From positions 2,728,001 through 2,792,000 of the forward strand of contig CBDDGQ010000006.1 of NCBI GenBank assembly GCA_965227945.1: a stretch of DNA of 64,000 bases, read 5' to 3'. The stretch comes from Azorhizobium sp965227945. GTDB lineage: Bacteria; Pseudomonadota; Alphaproteobacteria; Rhizobiales; Xanthobacteraceae. This document shows, piece after piece, positions 1-8,723 of the stretch. Within the stretch, counting starts at the first letter, position 1. The number at the start of each line of letters is the position of its first letter. Made by a program: the position numbers and the translations under genes. The notes beneath the pieces were generated by a model. The model saw nothing but the letters and a program-made list of their open reading frames with translations. It was not told the origin of the DNA and searched no databases.

Positions 1-300
1 GTGCCCGCTCATGATGCCGGTGACGGTGGAGAGCGGAACGCCGCTGGTATATTCGAAGCGCCCGCCGGGCGGAAGCACCGGCTCCTCGCCCACCACGCCG
101 GCGCCATGGACCTCTTCCACCTGGCCGTTGGCGTCCGTGATGACCCAGTGCCGCGCCTTCAGTTGCACCGTCTCGCGGCCAAGATTGGTGACCTCGATGG
201 TGTAGGCCCAGAAATGCCGGCCGTGCTCCGGCTCCGACCGTTCCGCCACATAGCGCGGCGTCGCGGTGACCTGGATCTTCCGCGTGATCGCCCGATACAT
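1..300 (-). CDS. apaG: ApaG domain protein (3' end cut by window edge)
   Basis: The minus-strand frame starts at an ATG at 300 (MYRAITRKIQVTATPRYV) and runs off the left edge after 100 codons, so roughly the last 30 residues of a usual 125-130 residue ApaG are missing. The visible part has the family's beta-sandwich features: RHFWAYTIEVTN, the RHWVITDANGQVEEV strand pair and the GVVGEEPVLPPGG turn. ApaG is a small cytoplasmic protein of the DUF525 fold. It has been linked genetically to Co/Mg homeostasis and diadenosine tetraphosphate levels in enterics, but its biochemical role is not settled. It lies upstream of metZ in the same orientation, a neighbourhood I recall from other Rhizobiales, here separated from metZ by two transporter genes. 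Confidence 0.85.
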   Translation of the reverse strand, partial: MYRAITRKIQVTATPRYVAERSEPEHGRHFWAYTIEVTNLGRETVQLKARHWVITDANGQVEEVHGAGVVGEEPVLPPGGRFEYTSGVPLSTVTGIMSGH

Positions 301-397
301 GCCTCTTCCGCCTCCCCCAAGCCCTGAGCGGGCCATGAGGCGCAGTGAACCCGCCAAACGCCCGGCGTGCAATGGGAACGTTGCGCGATCCGGCGGC

Positions 398-1855
398 TCA
401 GTTCAGCGCAGGCGCCAGCAGGGCGGGTGGCGGCGGCAGCATGTCGTCAAGCTTGCGCTTCATCTCGTCTTGCGACAGGGGCGGCGGTGGGGGCGCGACG
501 CGGGAGCCGAACAGGGTGGTGGGATGGGTCAGCGCGGGGACGCAGAACACCAGCCCCAGCACCAGGGCCTGCACCGCCAGATAGGGCGCCAGCGCCGCTA
601 GCATGGCGCGCAGGGGCGCCGGGCCCTTCAGCAGATCCCGCGTGACCACCAAGGCATAGCCCATGGGCGGCAGCAGGAAGCTCATCTGCAAGGTCAGCAG
701 GATCATCACCGCCACCCAGGTGGCGTCCTGCACCTTGACCAGCAGCGGCGGCACCAGGATGGGCACGATCACGAAGACGATCTCGAAAGCATCCAGCACC
801 AAGGCGCAGGCGGCCAGGGTGGCCAGCACCACCAGCGCCGCCACCGCGTCGCCGCCGGGCAGAAGGGCGATCAGGTCGGCGATCAGCCGGTCGGTGCCGA
901 ACAGGCGGAACACCAGGGTCAGCGTGGTCGCCGCCGCCAGCAGCGCGAACAGGGCGCCTGTCATGCGCATGGCCGCATCCAGCAGCGGTCCGATAGAGGC
1001 GCGGTCGAGGTGGCCGCTGACGAGCCCGGCGATGAACAGCACCAGCGCGCCGCAGGCCGCCGCTTCCACCGGATAGACATAGCCCAGGGTGACGGAGGCC
1101 AGCAGTCCGCCGACGAACGGCACCACCAGGGCGCTGATGAGCATGTCCGTCCGCCGCAGCGGGGCATGCGGCGGGCGCACCACGAGCCGGCCGCGGCGCC
1201 GCCAGGCAAAGGCGGTCACCGCCAGGGCGCCCAGCACGAACATCAGCGCCGGCAGCAGCGCGCCCTGGAACACGTCCTGGGTATTGATGACACGCCCGGT
1301 GCGGCCGCTGATGTTGAGGGCGATGGAATGGGCGTTCAGCATGGCATCGCCCAACAGGATCAGCACCAGCGACGGCGGGATCACCACGCCCAAGGTCGCC
1401 GCGGTGGCGGTCACCGCCTGCACGGCGGCCAGCGGCATGTGCCGGGCGCGCATTTCCGGGGCGATGGTGCGGGCCAGCGCCATGGCGCTCGCCCCCACCG
1501 ATCCGTTCATCGGCCCCAGCAGGGCGCCGATGACGATCCCCACCGCCGGCGCGCTGGCATCGGAGCGGGGCAGAAGGGCGATGCCGGTGCGGAACAAGGC
1601 GCCCGCCACCGGCAGCCGGTTCATCAACAGCCCCATGAGCACGAACAGCGGCAGCGCCTGGAGCAGGTCGTTGCTCATGAGGTCGATGATGCGGGCCGGC
1701 AAGGCGGCCCACAGATGCAGCTCGATCACCCCGCAGGCGAACCCCACCAGCAGGCCGAACACCGCCACCGCCATCAGCACCACCACATTGGGCAGCCCGG
1801 TGAACACCGTGCCCCAGCCGATCAGCACCAGGAGGAAGAGGCCGAAGGCGCTCAT
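398..1855 (-). CDS. TRAP transporter large permease (DctM type)
   Basis: This is a 485-residue, very hydrophobic protein of DctM family length, starting MSAFGLFLLVLIGWGT. It shows many transmembrane segments and DctM-type motifs, including SNDLLQALPLFVLMG, the GPMNGSVGASAMALA loop and TLGVVIPPSL. TRAP systems import organic acids, using a periplasmic binding protein with a small (DctQ) and a large (DctM) membrane subunit driven by an ion gradient. The ATG at 1855 overlaps the stop of the upstream dctQ-like gene by 4 bp (ATGA), so the two are translationally coupled. The C-terminal tail carries short proline runs (PPPPPLS, PPPPALL). No DctP gene is within the window, so the substrate cannot be inferred. 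Confidence 0.9.
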   Translation of the reverse strand: MSAFGLFLLVLIGWGTVFTGLPNVVVLMAVAVFGLLVGFACGVIELHLWAALPARIIDLMSNDLLQALPLFVLMGLLMNRLPVAGALFRTGIALLPRSDASAPAVGIVIGALLGPMNGSVGASAMALARTIAPEMRARHMPLAAVQAVTATAATLGVVIPPSLVLILLGDAMLNAHSIALNISGRTGRVINTQDVFQGALLPALMFVLGALAVTAFAWRRRGRLVVRPPHAPLRRTDMLISALVVPFVGGLLASVTLGYVYPVEAAACGALVLFIAGLVSGHLDRASIGPLLDAAMRMTGALFALLAAATTLTLVFRLFGTDRLIADLIALLPGGDAVAALVVLATLAACALVLDAFEIVFVIVPILVPPLLVKVQDATWVAVMILLTLQMSFLLPPMGYALVVTRDLLKGPAPLRAMLAALAPYLAVQALVLGLVFCVPALTHPTTLFGSRVAPPPPPLSQDEMKRKLDDMLPPPPALLAPALN

Positions 1856-2364
1856 GGGTGGAATGCGTCCGCCCGGTCGGTGGTCAGGTCGAGCGCCGCC
1901 ACGTCCAGCACCGCCTGGAGGAAGGCCAGCAAGGCCAGCAGCCACATGGCCGATTTCACCAGGAAGAAGCCGGGATTGTAGGTCTCGGGGAAGGACTCCA
2001 GCCCATGCACCGACTGCACCACCATGCCGGCGCCAGCGGCCATCAGCCAGAGCGACCAGGGCAGCAGCCCCACCGCCGCGCCGATGCGCGCCAGGCGGGC
2101 GCGGGTGGCGGGGGCAAAGCGGTGGGCGAACAGATCGCTGGCCAGATGCGCCCGCGCCCGGGTGGCTGCGGTCACCGCCGCCGCCACATAGAGCGCGAAC
2201 AGCCATTGGCCGAGATCGTTGGCTTCGCGGCTGTAGCCTTTCAGCACGTCGCGCAGCGGCCATTGCAGAAACAGCAGCAGGCACACCGGCAATATCAGCC
2301 AGCGCGCCGCCCGCAGAATGGCTGCGAGGGCGGTCGACACCGCTGCCGCTGTGTGGACCCACAT
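1852..2364 (-). CDS. TRAP transporter small permease (DctQ type)
   Basis: This 170-residue protein has about four hydrophobic segments (ILPVCLLLFLQW; QWLFALYVAAAVTAA; IGAAVGLLPWSLWLMAAGAG; FLVKSAMWLLALLAF), as in DctQ subunits. It pairs with the large permease that begins inside its stop codon (1852-1855). Together they form the membrane half of a TRAP importer. The residues between segments 1 and 2 (LKGYSREANDLGQWL) are typical of the family. The missing partner is a periplasmic solute-binding protein. Upstream of the ATG at 2364 is about 120 bp before the end of metZ, enough for a promoter of its own. Confidence 0.85.
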   Translation of the reverse strand: MWVHTAAAVSTALAAILRAARWLILPVCLLLFLQWPLRDVLKGYSREANDLGQWLFALYVAAAVTAATRARAHLASDLFAHRFAPATRARLARIGAAVGLLPWSLWLMAAGAGMVVQSVHGLESFPETYNPGFFLVKSAMWLLALLAFLQAVLDVAALDLTTDRADAFHP

Positions 2365-2484
2365 GGCGTTCCGTCCCCCGCCGCGCTGGCGCGCAGTCTG
2401 GCTGGGACGGTAGCGTTTAACCGTGAATTGTCCAGGGGGGTCAAAGGGGTGACGGGCCGCCCGCAGCGGGCGACCCGGATGGCC

Positions 2485-3693
2485 TCAGACCGCCTTCAGC
2501 GCCTGGGTGATGTCGGCAATGAGATCGTCGGGATGCTCCAGGCCGACCGAGAGCCGTACCAGCCCGTCGGAAATGCCCATCTGCGCCCGCGCCTCGGGGG
2601 TGAAGCGCTGGTGGGTGGTGGTGGCCGGATGGGTCAGCAGGCTCTTGGCATCGCCCAGATTGTTGGAGATGCGGATCACCTGCAACGCATTGGCGAAGCG
2701 GAACGCGCCGTCCTTGCCGCCGGCGACCACGAAGGTCACCAGCGTGCCGCCGCCGGTCATCTGCCGCCGGGCGAGGTCCGCCTGGGGATGATCGGCGCGG
2801 AAGGGATAGAGCACCTTCTCCACCTTGGGCGCCGTGGCCACCACGTCGGCCAGCGTCGCGGCGGTGGCCTGCGCCCGCGCGACGCGCAGCCCCAGCGTCT
2901 CCAGGCCCTTCAGCAGCACCCAGGCGTTGAACGGCGAGATGGAGGGGCCGGTCTGGCGCAGGAAGGTTTGCAGATGGTCGGTGACGAACTGCTGCGAGGC
3001 CAAAACCACGCCGCCCAGGCACCGGCCCTGGCCGTCGATATGCTTGGTGGCCGAATAGACCACCACGTCGGCGCCCAGCGCGAACGGCTTCTGCAACAGC
3101 GGGGTGGCGAACACATTGTCGACGATCAGCATGGCACCGGCGGCATGGGCGATGTCCGCCACGGCGCGGATATCGATGATCTCCAGCGTCGGATTGGTGG
3201 GGCTTTCCAGGAAATAGACCTTGGTGTTCGGCCGGGCGGCGGCCTTCCAGGCCTCCAGGTCGGTACCGTCCACTAAGGTGGTCTCGACGCCGTAGCGGGG
3301 CAGGAAATCTTCCAGGATCCAGCGGCACGAGCCGAACAAAGCGCGCGCCGCCACCACATGGTCGCCGGCCTTCAATTGGCACAGCAGGGAGGCATTCACC
3401 GCCGCCATGCCGGAGGCGGTGGCGCGGGCGGCCTCGGCCCCGTCCAGCAGCGCCATGCGCTCCTCGAACATGGCGGTGGTGGGATTGCCGTAGCGGGAAT
3501 AAACGAAGCCGGGATCCTCGCCCTTGAAGCGCGCCTCACAGGCTTCCGCGCTGTCATAGACGAAGCCCTGGGTGAGATAGAGCGCCTCCGAGGTCTCGCC
3601 ATAGGGCGAACGGGTGGTGCCGCCATGGACGAGCAGCGTCTCGGAATGCAAAGTGGAGGGGTCCGGCGGAACGAATTTGGGTGCCACGGTCAT
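2485..3693 (-). CDS. metZ: O-succinylhomoserine sulfhydrylase
   Basis: This 402-residue Cys/Met metabolism PLP enzyme makes homocysteine from O-succinylhomoserine and sulfide in the cytoplasm. It has the family motifs VYSRYGNPT (about 64-72), SGMAAVN, ESPTNPTLEI and the PLP lysine in VVYSATKHIDGQG (K217), ending with the SVGLEHPDDLI motif. The start at 3693 (MTVAPKF) is preceded by GGAAGG at good spacing and matches the family N-terminus. The frame stays open 24 codons further up, to a GTG at 3765 next to a GGGG stretch, but that extension is not family-like. A SAM-II riboswitch lies about 85 bp upstream, so expression should fall when S-adenosylmethionine is plentiful. Confidence 0.95.
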   Translation of the reverse strand: MTVAPKFVPPDPSTLHSETLLVHGGTTRSPYGETSEALYLTQGFVYDSAEACEARFKGEDPGFVYSRYGNPTTAMFEERMALLDGAEAARATASGMAAVNASLLCQLKAGDHVVAARALFGSCRWILEDFLPRYGVETTLVDGTDLEAWKAAARPNTKVYFLESPTNPTLEIIDIRAVADIAHAAGAMLIVDNVFATPLLQKPFALGADVVVYSATKHIDGQGRCLGGVVLASQQFVTDHLQTFLRQTGPSISPFNAWVLLKGLETLGLRVARAQATAATLADVVATAPKVEKVLYPFRADHPQADLARRQMTGGGTLVTFVVAGGKDGAFRFANALQVIRISNNLGDAKSLLTHPATTTHQRFTPEARAQMGISDGLVRLSVGLEHPDDLIADITQALKAV

Positions 3694-3777
3694 GAAGCCT
3701 TCCAGCGGCCGAGGATGCGTGACCGGAAGGCATGCCAAACGCCGGCATGCGTGCGGACCCATCACGTTCCCCGGCCT

Positions 3778-3833
3778 TTTAGCGATGTTGTTTAACGTGG
3801 CAGCAAGCCGGCCGGGCTCAAATTCACCACGAG
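3778..3833 (-). promoter_or_regulatory. SAM-II riboswitch (metZ leader)
   Basis: Read on the minus strand, this segment has the conserved SAM-II order: CTCGTGGTGAATTTGAG, then CCGGCCGGCTTGC, then TGCCACGTTAAACAA and finally CATCGCTAAAA. CGTGG pairs with CCACG to close helix 1, and the GCTAAAA end can fold back into the loop to make the second pseudoknot helix. SAM-II aptamers are compact SAM-binding pseudoknots found mainly in alphaproteobacteria upstream of metA, metZ and metC. It sits 85 bp before the metZ start, the expected place and orientation. I see no clear intrinsic terminator between the aptamer and the gene, so control may be at translation. Confidence 0.88.
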
Positions 3834-3918
3834 TGGCCGGCAGTTAAAGCCCTCGGCACCTTGGCGTCAAGGGAAGCGTCCGTTAAAACGAACGACTTGA
3901 GCGGAAGCGGAGTGAAGC

Positions 3919-5034
3919 GTGGCCGAACAGTTGAGAGCAGGCATTCTTCCGGCGCAGGCCATTGCGGCCCTGGCGGCCGAAGGCAGCATCGCCACGCGCC
4001 GTCCGCTGGATGACGACCAGATCCAGCCGGCGAGCCTGGATTTGCGGCTGGGGCGCAGCGCCTGGCGGATCCGCGCCAGTTTCCTCCCCGGTGCCGGCAT
4101 CACGGTGAAGGACCGCCTGGCGGATCTCGCCCTGCACAAGCTGGACCTGGCCGATGGCGCGGTGTTGGAGACCGGCTGCGTCTATCTGGTGCCTTTGTTC
4201 GAGAAGCTGCGGCTGCCGGCGGATGTGGCGGCCTCCGCCAATCCGAAAAGCTCCACCGGCCGGCTGGACGTGTTCACCCGCGTCATCGCCGACGGGGCCC
4301 GCGCCTTCGATGCCATCCCCATGGGCTATGAAGGCCCGCTCTATCTGGAAATCTCGCCGCGCACCTTCCCCATCCTGGTGCGCACCGGCTCGCGCCTGTC
4401 GCAGGTGCGGTTCCGGCGGGGGATCTCGCGCCTGTCCGACCTGGAACTGCTCACCCTCCAGAAGGAGCAGCGTCTGGTGGATTCCGATGCGCCGGACGTG
4501 GCCGGCGGCGGCATCGCTTTGGGCGTGGATCTGGCGGGGGACGCCTGGAACGGCCTGCTGGGGTTCCGCGCCAAGAAGCACACCGGGGTGGTGGACGTCG
4601 ATCGCCGCGCCAGTCTGGATGTGGAGGACTTCTGGGAGCCGCTGCGGGTGCGCGGGGCGGCCGCCTTGGTCCTGGATCCGGACGCTTTCTATATTCTGGC
4701 CTCCCGCGAGGCGGTGCATGTGCCCCCGGATCAGGCGGCCGAGATGGTGCCGTTCGATCCGCTGGTGGGCGAGTTCCGCGTCCATTATGCCGGCTTCTTC
4801 GATCCGGGCTTCGGCCATGCGGCGGCCGGCGGCATGGGCGCGCGGGCGGTGCTGGAGGTGCGCTCGCGGGAGGTCCCCTTCATCCTGGAGCACGGCCAGA
4901 CCGTGGGCCGGTTGGTCTATGAGCGCATGGCGGCGCGGCCCGACCAGCTCTATGGGGAGGGGCTGGGCTCCAATTACCAGGGGCAGGGCCTGAAGCTGTC
5001 CAAGCACTTCCGGCCGTTTGCCGTCGGCGGCTGA
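3919..5034 (+). CDS. dcd: 2'-deoxycytidine 5'-triphosphate deaminase (long form)
   Basis: The 371-residue product starts at GTG 3919 with GGAG six bases upstream. The dUTPase/dCTP-deaminase fold is recognisable from the opening (ILPAQAIAALAAEG), DDDQIQPASLDLRLG, the SANPKSSTGRLDVF segment and a C-terminal repeat of the fold (ISRLSDLELL, GLLGFRAKKHTGVV, GSNYQGQGLKLSKHF). This two-module length, about twice the enteric Dcd, is the usual alphaproteobacterial form. It deaminates dCTP to dUTP, feeding dUMP and thymidylate synthesis. It is transcribed divergently from metZ and converges on the FUSC transporter. Confidence 0.88.
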   Translation: MAEQLRAGILPAQAIAALAAEGSIATRRPLDDDQIQPASLDLRLGRSAWRIRASFLPGAGITVKDRLADLALHKLDLADGAVLETGCVYLVPLFEKLRLPADVAASANPKSSTGRLDVFTRVIADGARAFDAIPMGYEGPLYLEISPRTFPILVRTGSRLSQVRFRRGISRLSDLELLTLQKEQRLVDSDAPDVAGGGIALGVDLAGDAWNGLLGFRAKKHTGVVDVDRRASLDVEDFWEPLRVRGAAALVLDPDAFYILASREAVHVPPDQAAEMVPFDPLVGEFRVHYAGFFDPGFGHAAAGGMGARAVLEVRSREVPFILEHGQTVGRLVYERMAARPDQLYGEGLGSNYQGQGLKLSKHFRPFAVGG

Positions 5035-5044
5035 TCGACGGAAC

Positions 5045-5068
5045 GCCGCCGTCAGGCGGCCTGTTTTT
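5045..5068 (+). terminator. Intrinsic terminator after dcd
   Basis: GCCGCC and GGCGGC are separated by GTCA and followed by CTGTTTTT, 10 bp after the dcd stop. It overlaps the last codons of the convergent FUSC gene, so the hairpin is also coding on the other strand. Confidence 0.6.
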
Positions 5069-7292
5069 CCGGAGGGGGCTTTTCCGCCGCCACCGGCGGC
5101 GCGGCCCCAGGGGCCGTGGATGGCGGGTTGAGCACGGTGCGCAGGTCCGCCAGCGGCTGCAGAATGGCATCGGAAAACGCCAGATAATCGGCCACGAACG
5201 GCAGCAGCCGGCGGGTGGCCTCGTCGGCGCTGCGCCCCAGCGCGGCGGACACCGCCGCCTCCAGCTGCGGGGCATTGGTGACGTCGGCGGTGGGCGCGGC
5301 GGTTCCCAGCGCCAGGTCGAAGCCCAGCAGCGTGCGCGAGCGCGCCGCTTCCAGCACGGTGACGATCTCCTCCGGCGGCGACAAGGCGGCCAGCCGCTGG
5401 GCCGCATCCTCCAGCAGCGCCAGATAGGTGGTGAGCACGTCGAGGGTGGAGACCAGATTCACGACATCGCCGGCCCCCCGATAGCCCAGGGCGGATTCCG
5501 CATCCAGTTGCGGCAGCCGGTCCATCACCGGACGCATTTCCCAGGCCAGCACGCTGACGGATTCCCGCTTCTCGCCCCGCGGCCACCAGCCGGCGAAGGC
5601 GGAGCGGCAGCGGCCCACCATGGTCTTGACCTGGCTCATCACTTCGTCGCTGCCATAGATGGGCAGCACCAGATAGGAGACCACCAGGGCCACCACGGCG
5701 CCGATGGCGGTTTCATAGATGCGCGAGATCATGCCATCGGCGCCCAGCCCGGTGACCAGATGCAGCCCCACCACCACCGACAGGCCGGTGGCGGCGGAGG
5801 CGATGTCGTAGCGATCGCGCAAGGTCAGGAGGCCCACCACCTGGCCGATCAGGCACAAGGCGGCCAGCGGCCAGACGGTCTGCTCGAAGCCATAGACGGT
5901 GACGATCCCCACCAGCACCCCGAGCACGGTGCCCCAGGTGCGGTAGCGCACCCGCACATAGGTTTCGCCCAGGCTGTTCCCCAGCACGAACATCACGGTC
6001 ATGGTCGCCCAATAGGCGTGATCGAGGCCGACCATGAGGTCGAGGCTGGTGGTGATGGTGGTGGCCACCAGCGCCTGGAGCGCCACCCGCATGGCCGGGG
6101 AGGCACCCGGCGCGTCGGGCAGCGCGGGCGGGGCGGCCTTGGGCTGGGTCGGCGGCGAGAAATCCGCGAGATTCTGCGCCACCGGGCGATCCAGGTGAAA
6201 TTTCTCCAGACCGCGAATGAGCAACGCCAGGCGCTCGAACGCGGTGACCGCCCGCAACAAGGTGAGCTGGATCTGCGGCTCCAGGTCGTCGGCCGAGGCG
6301 GCGCGGCGCAGGCGCGCCAGGGCATCCTCGATGCGCTGGTCGCCAGTGGCCGGGCCGACGCCGATCTGGTCCAAGTGGCGCGCCACCTCTTCCGCCATGG
6401 CGGCGACGGGCGCGCTCCAGGCGTTGACGTCCGATGTGGCGCGGCGCACCGCAGGGATGCAATCGCGGAGCAGCTGCGTGGCGACGCGCAGCCGATAGAC
6501 GTGGGTGCGCACCGCCTCCACCCAGGCGCGGGCGTCGGGATCCTCCGACGTCGCGGTGAGAAGCGCCACCCGCACCCGCACCCGCAGCCGGTTCAGCATG
6601 GTGTCGGCGGGCATGGGGGCAGCCTGGCCGGTGCGCATGGCATCGGCGAACAGCCGCAGATAGTCACCGACCCCCTGCACCGCATCCACCACCGCATCGT
6701 TATAGGCCTGCATGGCGCTGGGGCGGAACGGCGACAGGCGGATGAGGGCGGTGATGACAAACCCTTCCGCCGCCGCCAGCAAGAGCCAGAGCGCCTGGAC
6801 GTGGGTGGGCCGAAGGATCGCCTCCACGGTGGCGATGATGATGAGCGCCAGGCCAAGCCGCTGCCCATCCATGCCCCAGCGCCGCAAATACATGGCGACG
6901 AAGGACAATGGCACCAGCAGCAGCTTCAGGATCAGCGAGTTGATCTCATGGTCGCCGGGGCCGACCACCACCACCAGGACAAGGTAACATAAGACCACGC
7001 CGAAGATGCGGGCGAAGGTCTTGGCCTCGATGGCCACAGAGGCCGCGGGCGTGAAGGTGATGAGTACCGACGCGGTGATGGCCCCGGTCATGGGAAACAC
7101 CACGTCGAGATTGAGGGCAAAGTGCCGCGACGTGGCCACGCCCACCAGGATGATGACCACATAGGCCAGCGCCAGATGGAAGGCGCGCATGCGATCGATG
7201 CCGCCGGGATCATGGTCGTCGAGCCAGGCCCCCAGGCGCTGCAGAGCCGGAGTCTCCTCGGGAAGGCTTTGGAGGGAAGGTCTGAACTTCAC
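5052..7292 (-). CDS. FUSC-family inner-membrane transporter (AaeB-like)
   Basis: This 746-residue protein starts at GTG 7292, with AGGGG seven bases upstream. Two hydrophobic bundles (about residues 35-190 and 405-560) flank a soluble, mostly helical middle region, and a soluble C-terminal domain follows. This is the duplicated architecture of the fusaric-acid-resistance/AaeB family. The second bundle contains DHAYWATMTVMFVLGNS and RVRYRTWGTVLGVLVG, the FUSC signature region. Family members export aromatic acids, usually with a periplasmic adaptor (AaeA) that is absent here, so the substrate is unknown. The tail is rich in proline and alanine. The gene lies downstream of the two small secreted-protein genes on the same strand, after a 158 bp gap. 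Confidence 0.8.
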   Translation of the reverse strand: MKFRPSLQSLPEETPALQRLGAWLDDHDPGGIDRMRAFHLALAYVVIILVGVATSRHFALNLDVVFPMTGAITASVLITFTPAASVAIEAKTFARIFGVVLCYLVLVVVVGPGDHEINSLILKLLLVPLSFVAMYLRRWGMDGQRLGLALIIIATVEAILRPTHVQALWLLLAAAEGFVITALIRLSPFRPSAMQAYNDAVVDAVQGVGDYLRLFADAMRTGQAAPMPADTMLNRLRVRVRVALLTATSEDPDARAWVEAVRTHVYRLRVATQLLRDCIPAVRRATSDVNAWSAPVAAMAEEVARHLDQIGVGPATGDQRIEDALARLRRAASADDLEPQIQLTLLRAVTAFERLALLIRGLEKFHLDRPVAQNLADFSPPTQPKAAPPALPDAPGASPAMRVALQALVATTITTSLDLMVGLDHAYWATMTVMFVLGNSLGETYVRVRYRTWGTVLGVLVGIVTVYGFEQTVWPLAALCLIGQVVGLLTLRDRYDIASAATGLSVVVGLHLVTGLGADGMISRIYETAIGAVVALVVSYLVLPIYGSDEVMSQVKTMVGRCRSAFAGWWPRGEKRESVSVLAWEMRPVMDRLPQLDAESALGYRGAGDVVNLVSTLDVLTTYLALLEDAAQRLAALSPPEEIVTVLEAARSRTLLGFDLALGTAAPTADVTNAPQLEAAVSAALGRSADEATRRLLPFVADYLAFSDAILQPLADLRTVLNPPSTAPGAAPPVAAEKPPPEKQAA

Positions 7293-7450
7293 CGCGCGCC
7301 CCTAGCTGTCCGGTTCCGCATTGTGCGGATGGGTTCATGGCCGCGGGAAAATGTCCAGAGCACGGCGGCGGCCGCCGTTATGAACCGCAAATCTGAACCG
7401 GAACCGTGCGTCGATGTCCTCCCGCCTGGGCGCGGTGGACCGGGCCGGGC

Positions 7451-7876
7451 CTAGCGGTAATAAGGCGGATAGCCCGGAATGCCGTAGCCGGGAATGGCAT
7501 GGCCAGGGGCCCCATAAGCGGCGGGCCCATAGGGGGCGATGAACACCGGTGCTGCATAAACCGGCGCCACATATGCAGGAGCGACGTAGACCGGCGCGGC
7601 ATAGGCCGGACCCGGGCCCACGGGGATGGTGGTCACGAAGATCTGTCCGGCCGGCGCCACGATATTGGCGCTGCGTCCGCCCACCGACTGCGCCGTCTGG
7701 TCCTGGATCAGCACATAGCCGCCGCGTTGGCCGAAATAATCCATCTGCCGCTGCTGGATCATGCTGTCATTGGCTTGGTTGATGGAATCATCGGCGCGGG
7801 AGGCCCCCGTCAGGCCGAGAGTGCCGGCGGCGAGGATGACCGCGAGCGCCAAGCCTCGCAGCGCAGTGACTGACAT
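7451..7876 (-). CDS. Small secreted protein of unknown function, Tyr/Pro/Ala-rich tail (paralogue A)
   Basis: The start is at ATG 7876 (MSVTALRGLALAV), with GGAG upstream, giving 141 residues. A signal peptide of about 27 residues ends near GASRADDS. The mature start has the motif DDSINQANDSMIQQRQMDY, then GGYVLIQDQ and VGGRSANIV. The rest is a low-complexity tail of repeated VAP/YAAP units (PVYVAPAYVAPVYAAP) ending GYPPYYR. The same blocks occur in the neighbour at 8102-8434, so the two are tandem duplicates. I do not recognise the family. The exported Tyr/Pro-rich tail suggests a cell-surface or matrix role, but this is inference. Confidence 0.75.
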   Translation of the reverse strand: MSVTALRGLALAVILAAGTLGLTGASRADDSINQANDSMIQQRQMDYFGQRGGYVLIQDQTAQSVGGRSANIVAPAGQIFVTTIPVGPGPAYAAPVYVAPAYVAPVYAAPVFIAPYGPAAYGAPGHAIPGYGIPGYPPYYR

Positions 7877-8063
7877 GGGTCCACTCCTCTTCGGCCCGGA
7901 CACCGTTCCCGCACGCTGCCTCAGCGCGGAAGTCTCGCCGGACAACCTTGCGGGGGGCTGACCCGGCGCCGGTGTGAGCAGAGTGGACAGCAAGGGTGAC
8001 GCCATCAAGGCGCCCCATGGCTGCGCCTGTCCCGCTTAAGGCGGGCCAGCGACAACAGAGGAG

Positions 8064-8093
8064 CGCTCCGGGCACGCGGGGGCGCCCGGAGCG
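8064..8093 (-). terminator. Hairpin terminator after paralogue B
   Basis: A perfect 10-bp inverted repeat (CGCTCCGGGC / GCCCGGAGCG, 10-base loop) lies 8 bp past the stop of the 8102-8434 gene. On the minus strand it is followed by a pyrimidine stretch (CTCCTCTGTTGT) rather than a clean T-run. Confidence 0.5.
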
Positions 8094-8101
8094 TCAGGGA
8101 C

Positions 8102-8434
8102 TTAGCGATATAATGGCGCGTAGCCGGGCGCCACATAGGTCGGCTCGCCATAGCTCGCCGGGGTCTGCACCACATAGGCCGGGCCGGCCGGCACGTAGAC
8201 CTGCGGGGCCGGCACCACCATGGTGGAATTGCGCCCACCCACCGCCTGCGAGTTCTGATCCTGAATGATCATGTAGCCGCCGTGGCGACTGAGGTAGTCC
8301 ATCTGGCGCTGACGGATCATGCTGTCATTCACCTGATTGATGGAATCGTCCGCGGACGCGGCGACGGACAGGCCGGCGGCGCCGGTGGCCAGGGCCAGGG
8401 CGAAGACGGCAGTGCGCATAAGATTGGCCTTCAT
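8102..8434 (-). CDS. Small secreted protein of unknown function (paralogue B)
   Basis: This 110-residue protein has a clear signal peptide (MKANLMRTAVFALALATGAA, cleavage after ASA). Its mature part repeats the motif blocks of the downstream paralogue: DDSINQVNDSMIRQRQMDY, GGYMIIQDQ, QAVGGRNSTMV. The Tyr/Pro/Ala tail (VYVPAGPAYVVQTPASYG, ending APLYR) is shorter than in paralogue A, so the difference in length is almost all in the repeat tail. AGGAGA lies upstream of the ATG at 8434. The two genes are separated by 225 bp and a terminator-like hairpin, so each probably has its own promoter. The function is unknown. Confidence 0.75.
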   Translation of the reverse strand: MKANLMRTAVFALALATGAAGLSVAASADDSINQVNDSMIRQRQMDYLSRHGGYMIIQDQNSQAVGGRNSTMVVPAPQVYVPAGPAYVVQTPASYGEPTYVAPGYAPLYR

Positions 8435-8723
8435 CGGGATTCTCCTTTGCTGTGCCCCTGCGCTTTGCAGCGAGCGGGCGCGCTGAGATGGGTGCCGATG
8501 CGAGGGCGTTTCCGCTCACATGAGACCCAGGGGTGTGCAGGGGCAGGGGGATCACCTCACCAGTCCTCTGTCCGGGCACAGACGCACTTCACCAACGTGG
8601 GTCTGCGGATTTGGTTTCCTGGGGCGGGAGCGGTCCCGCAGGTGCTTGCGGGCCGGCGACGGGGCGGCTAAGCGGTGGCCACCGCCGCGGCGCCGCCCGG
8701 CCGGCGGCAGGGCCGGAGGTCAT

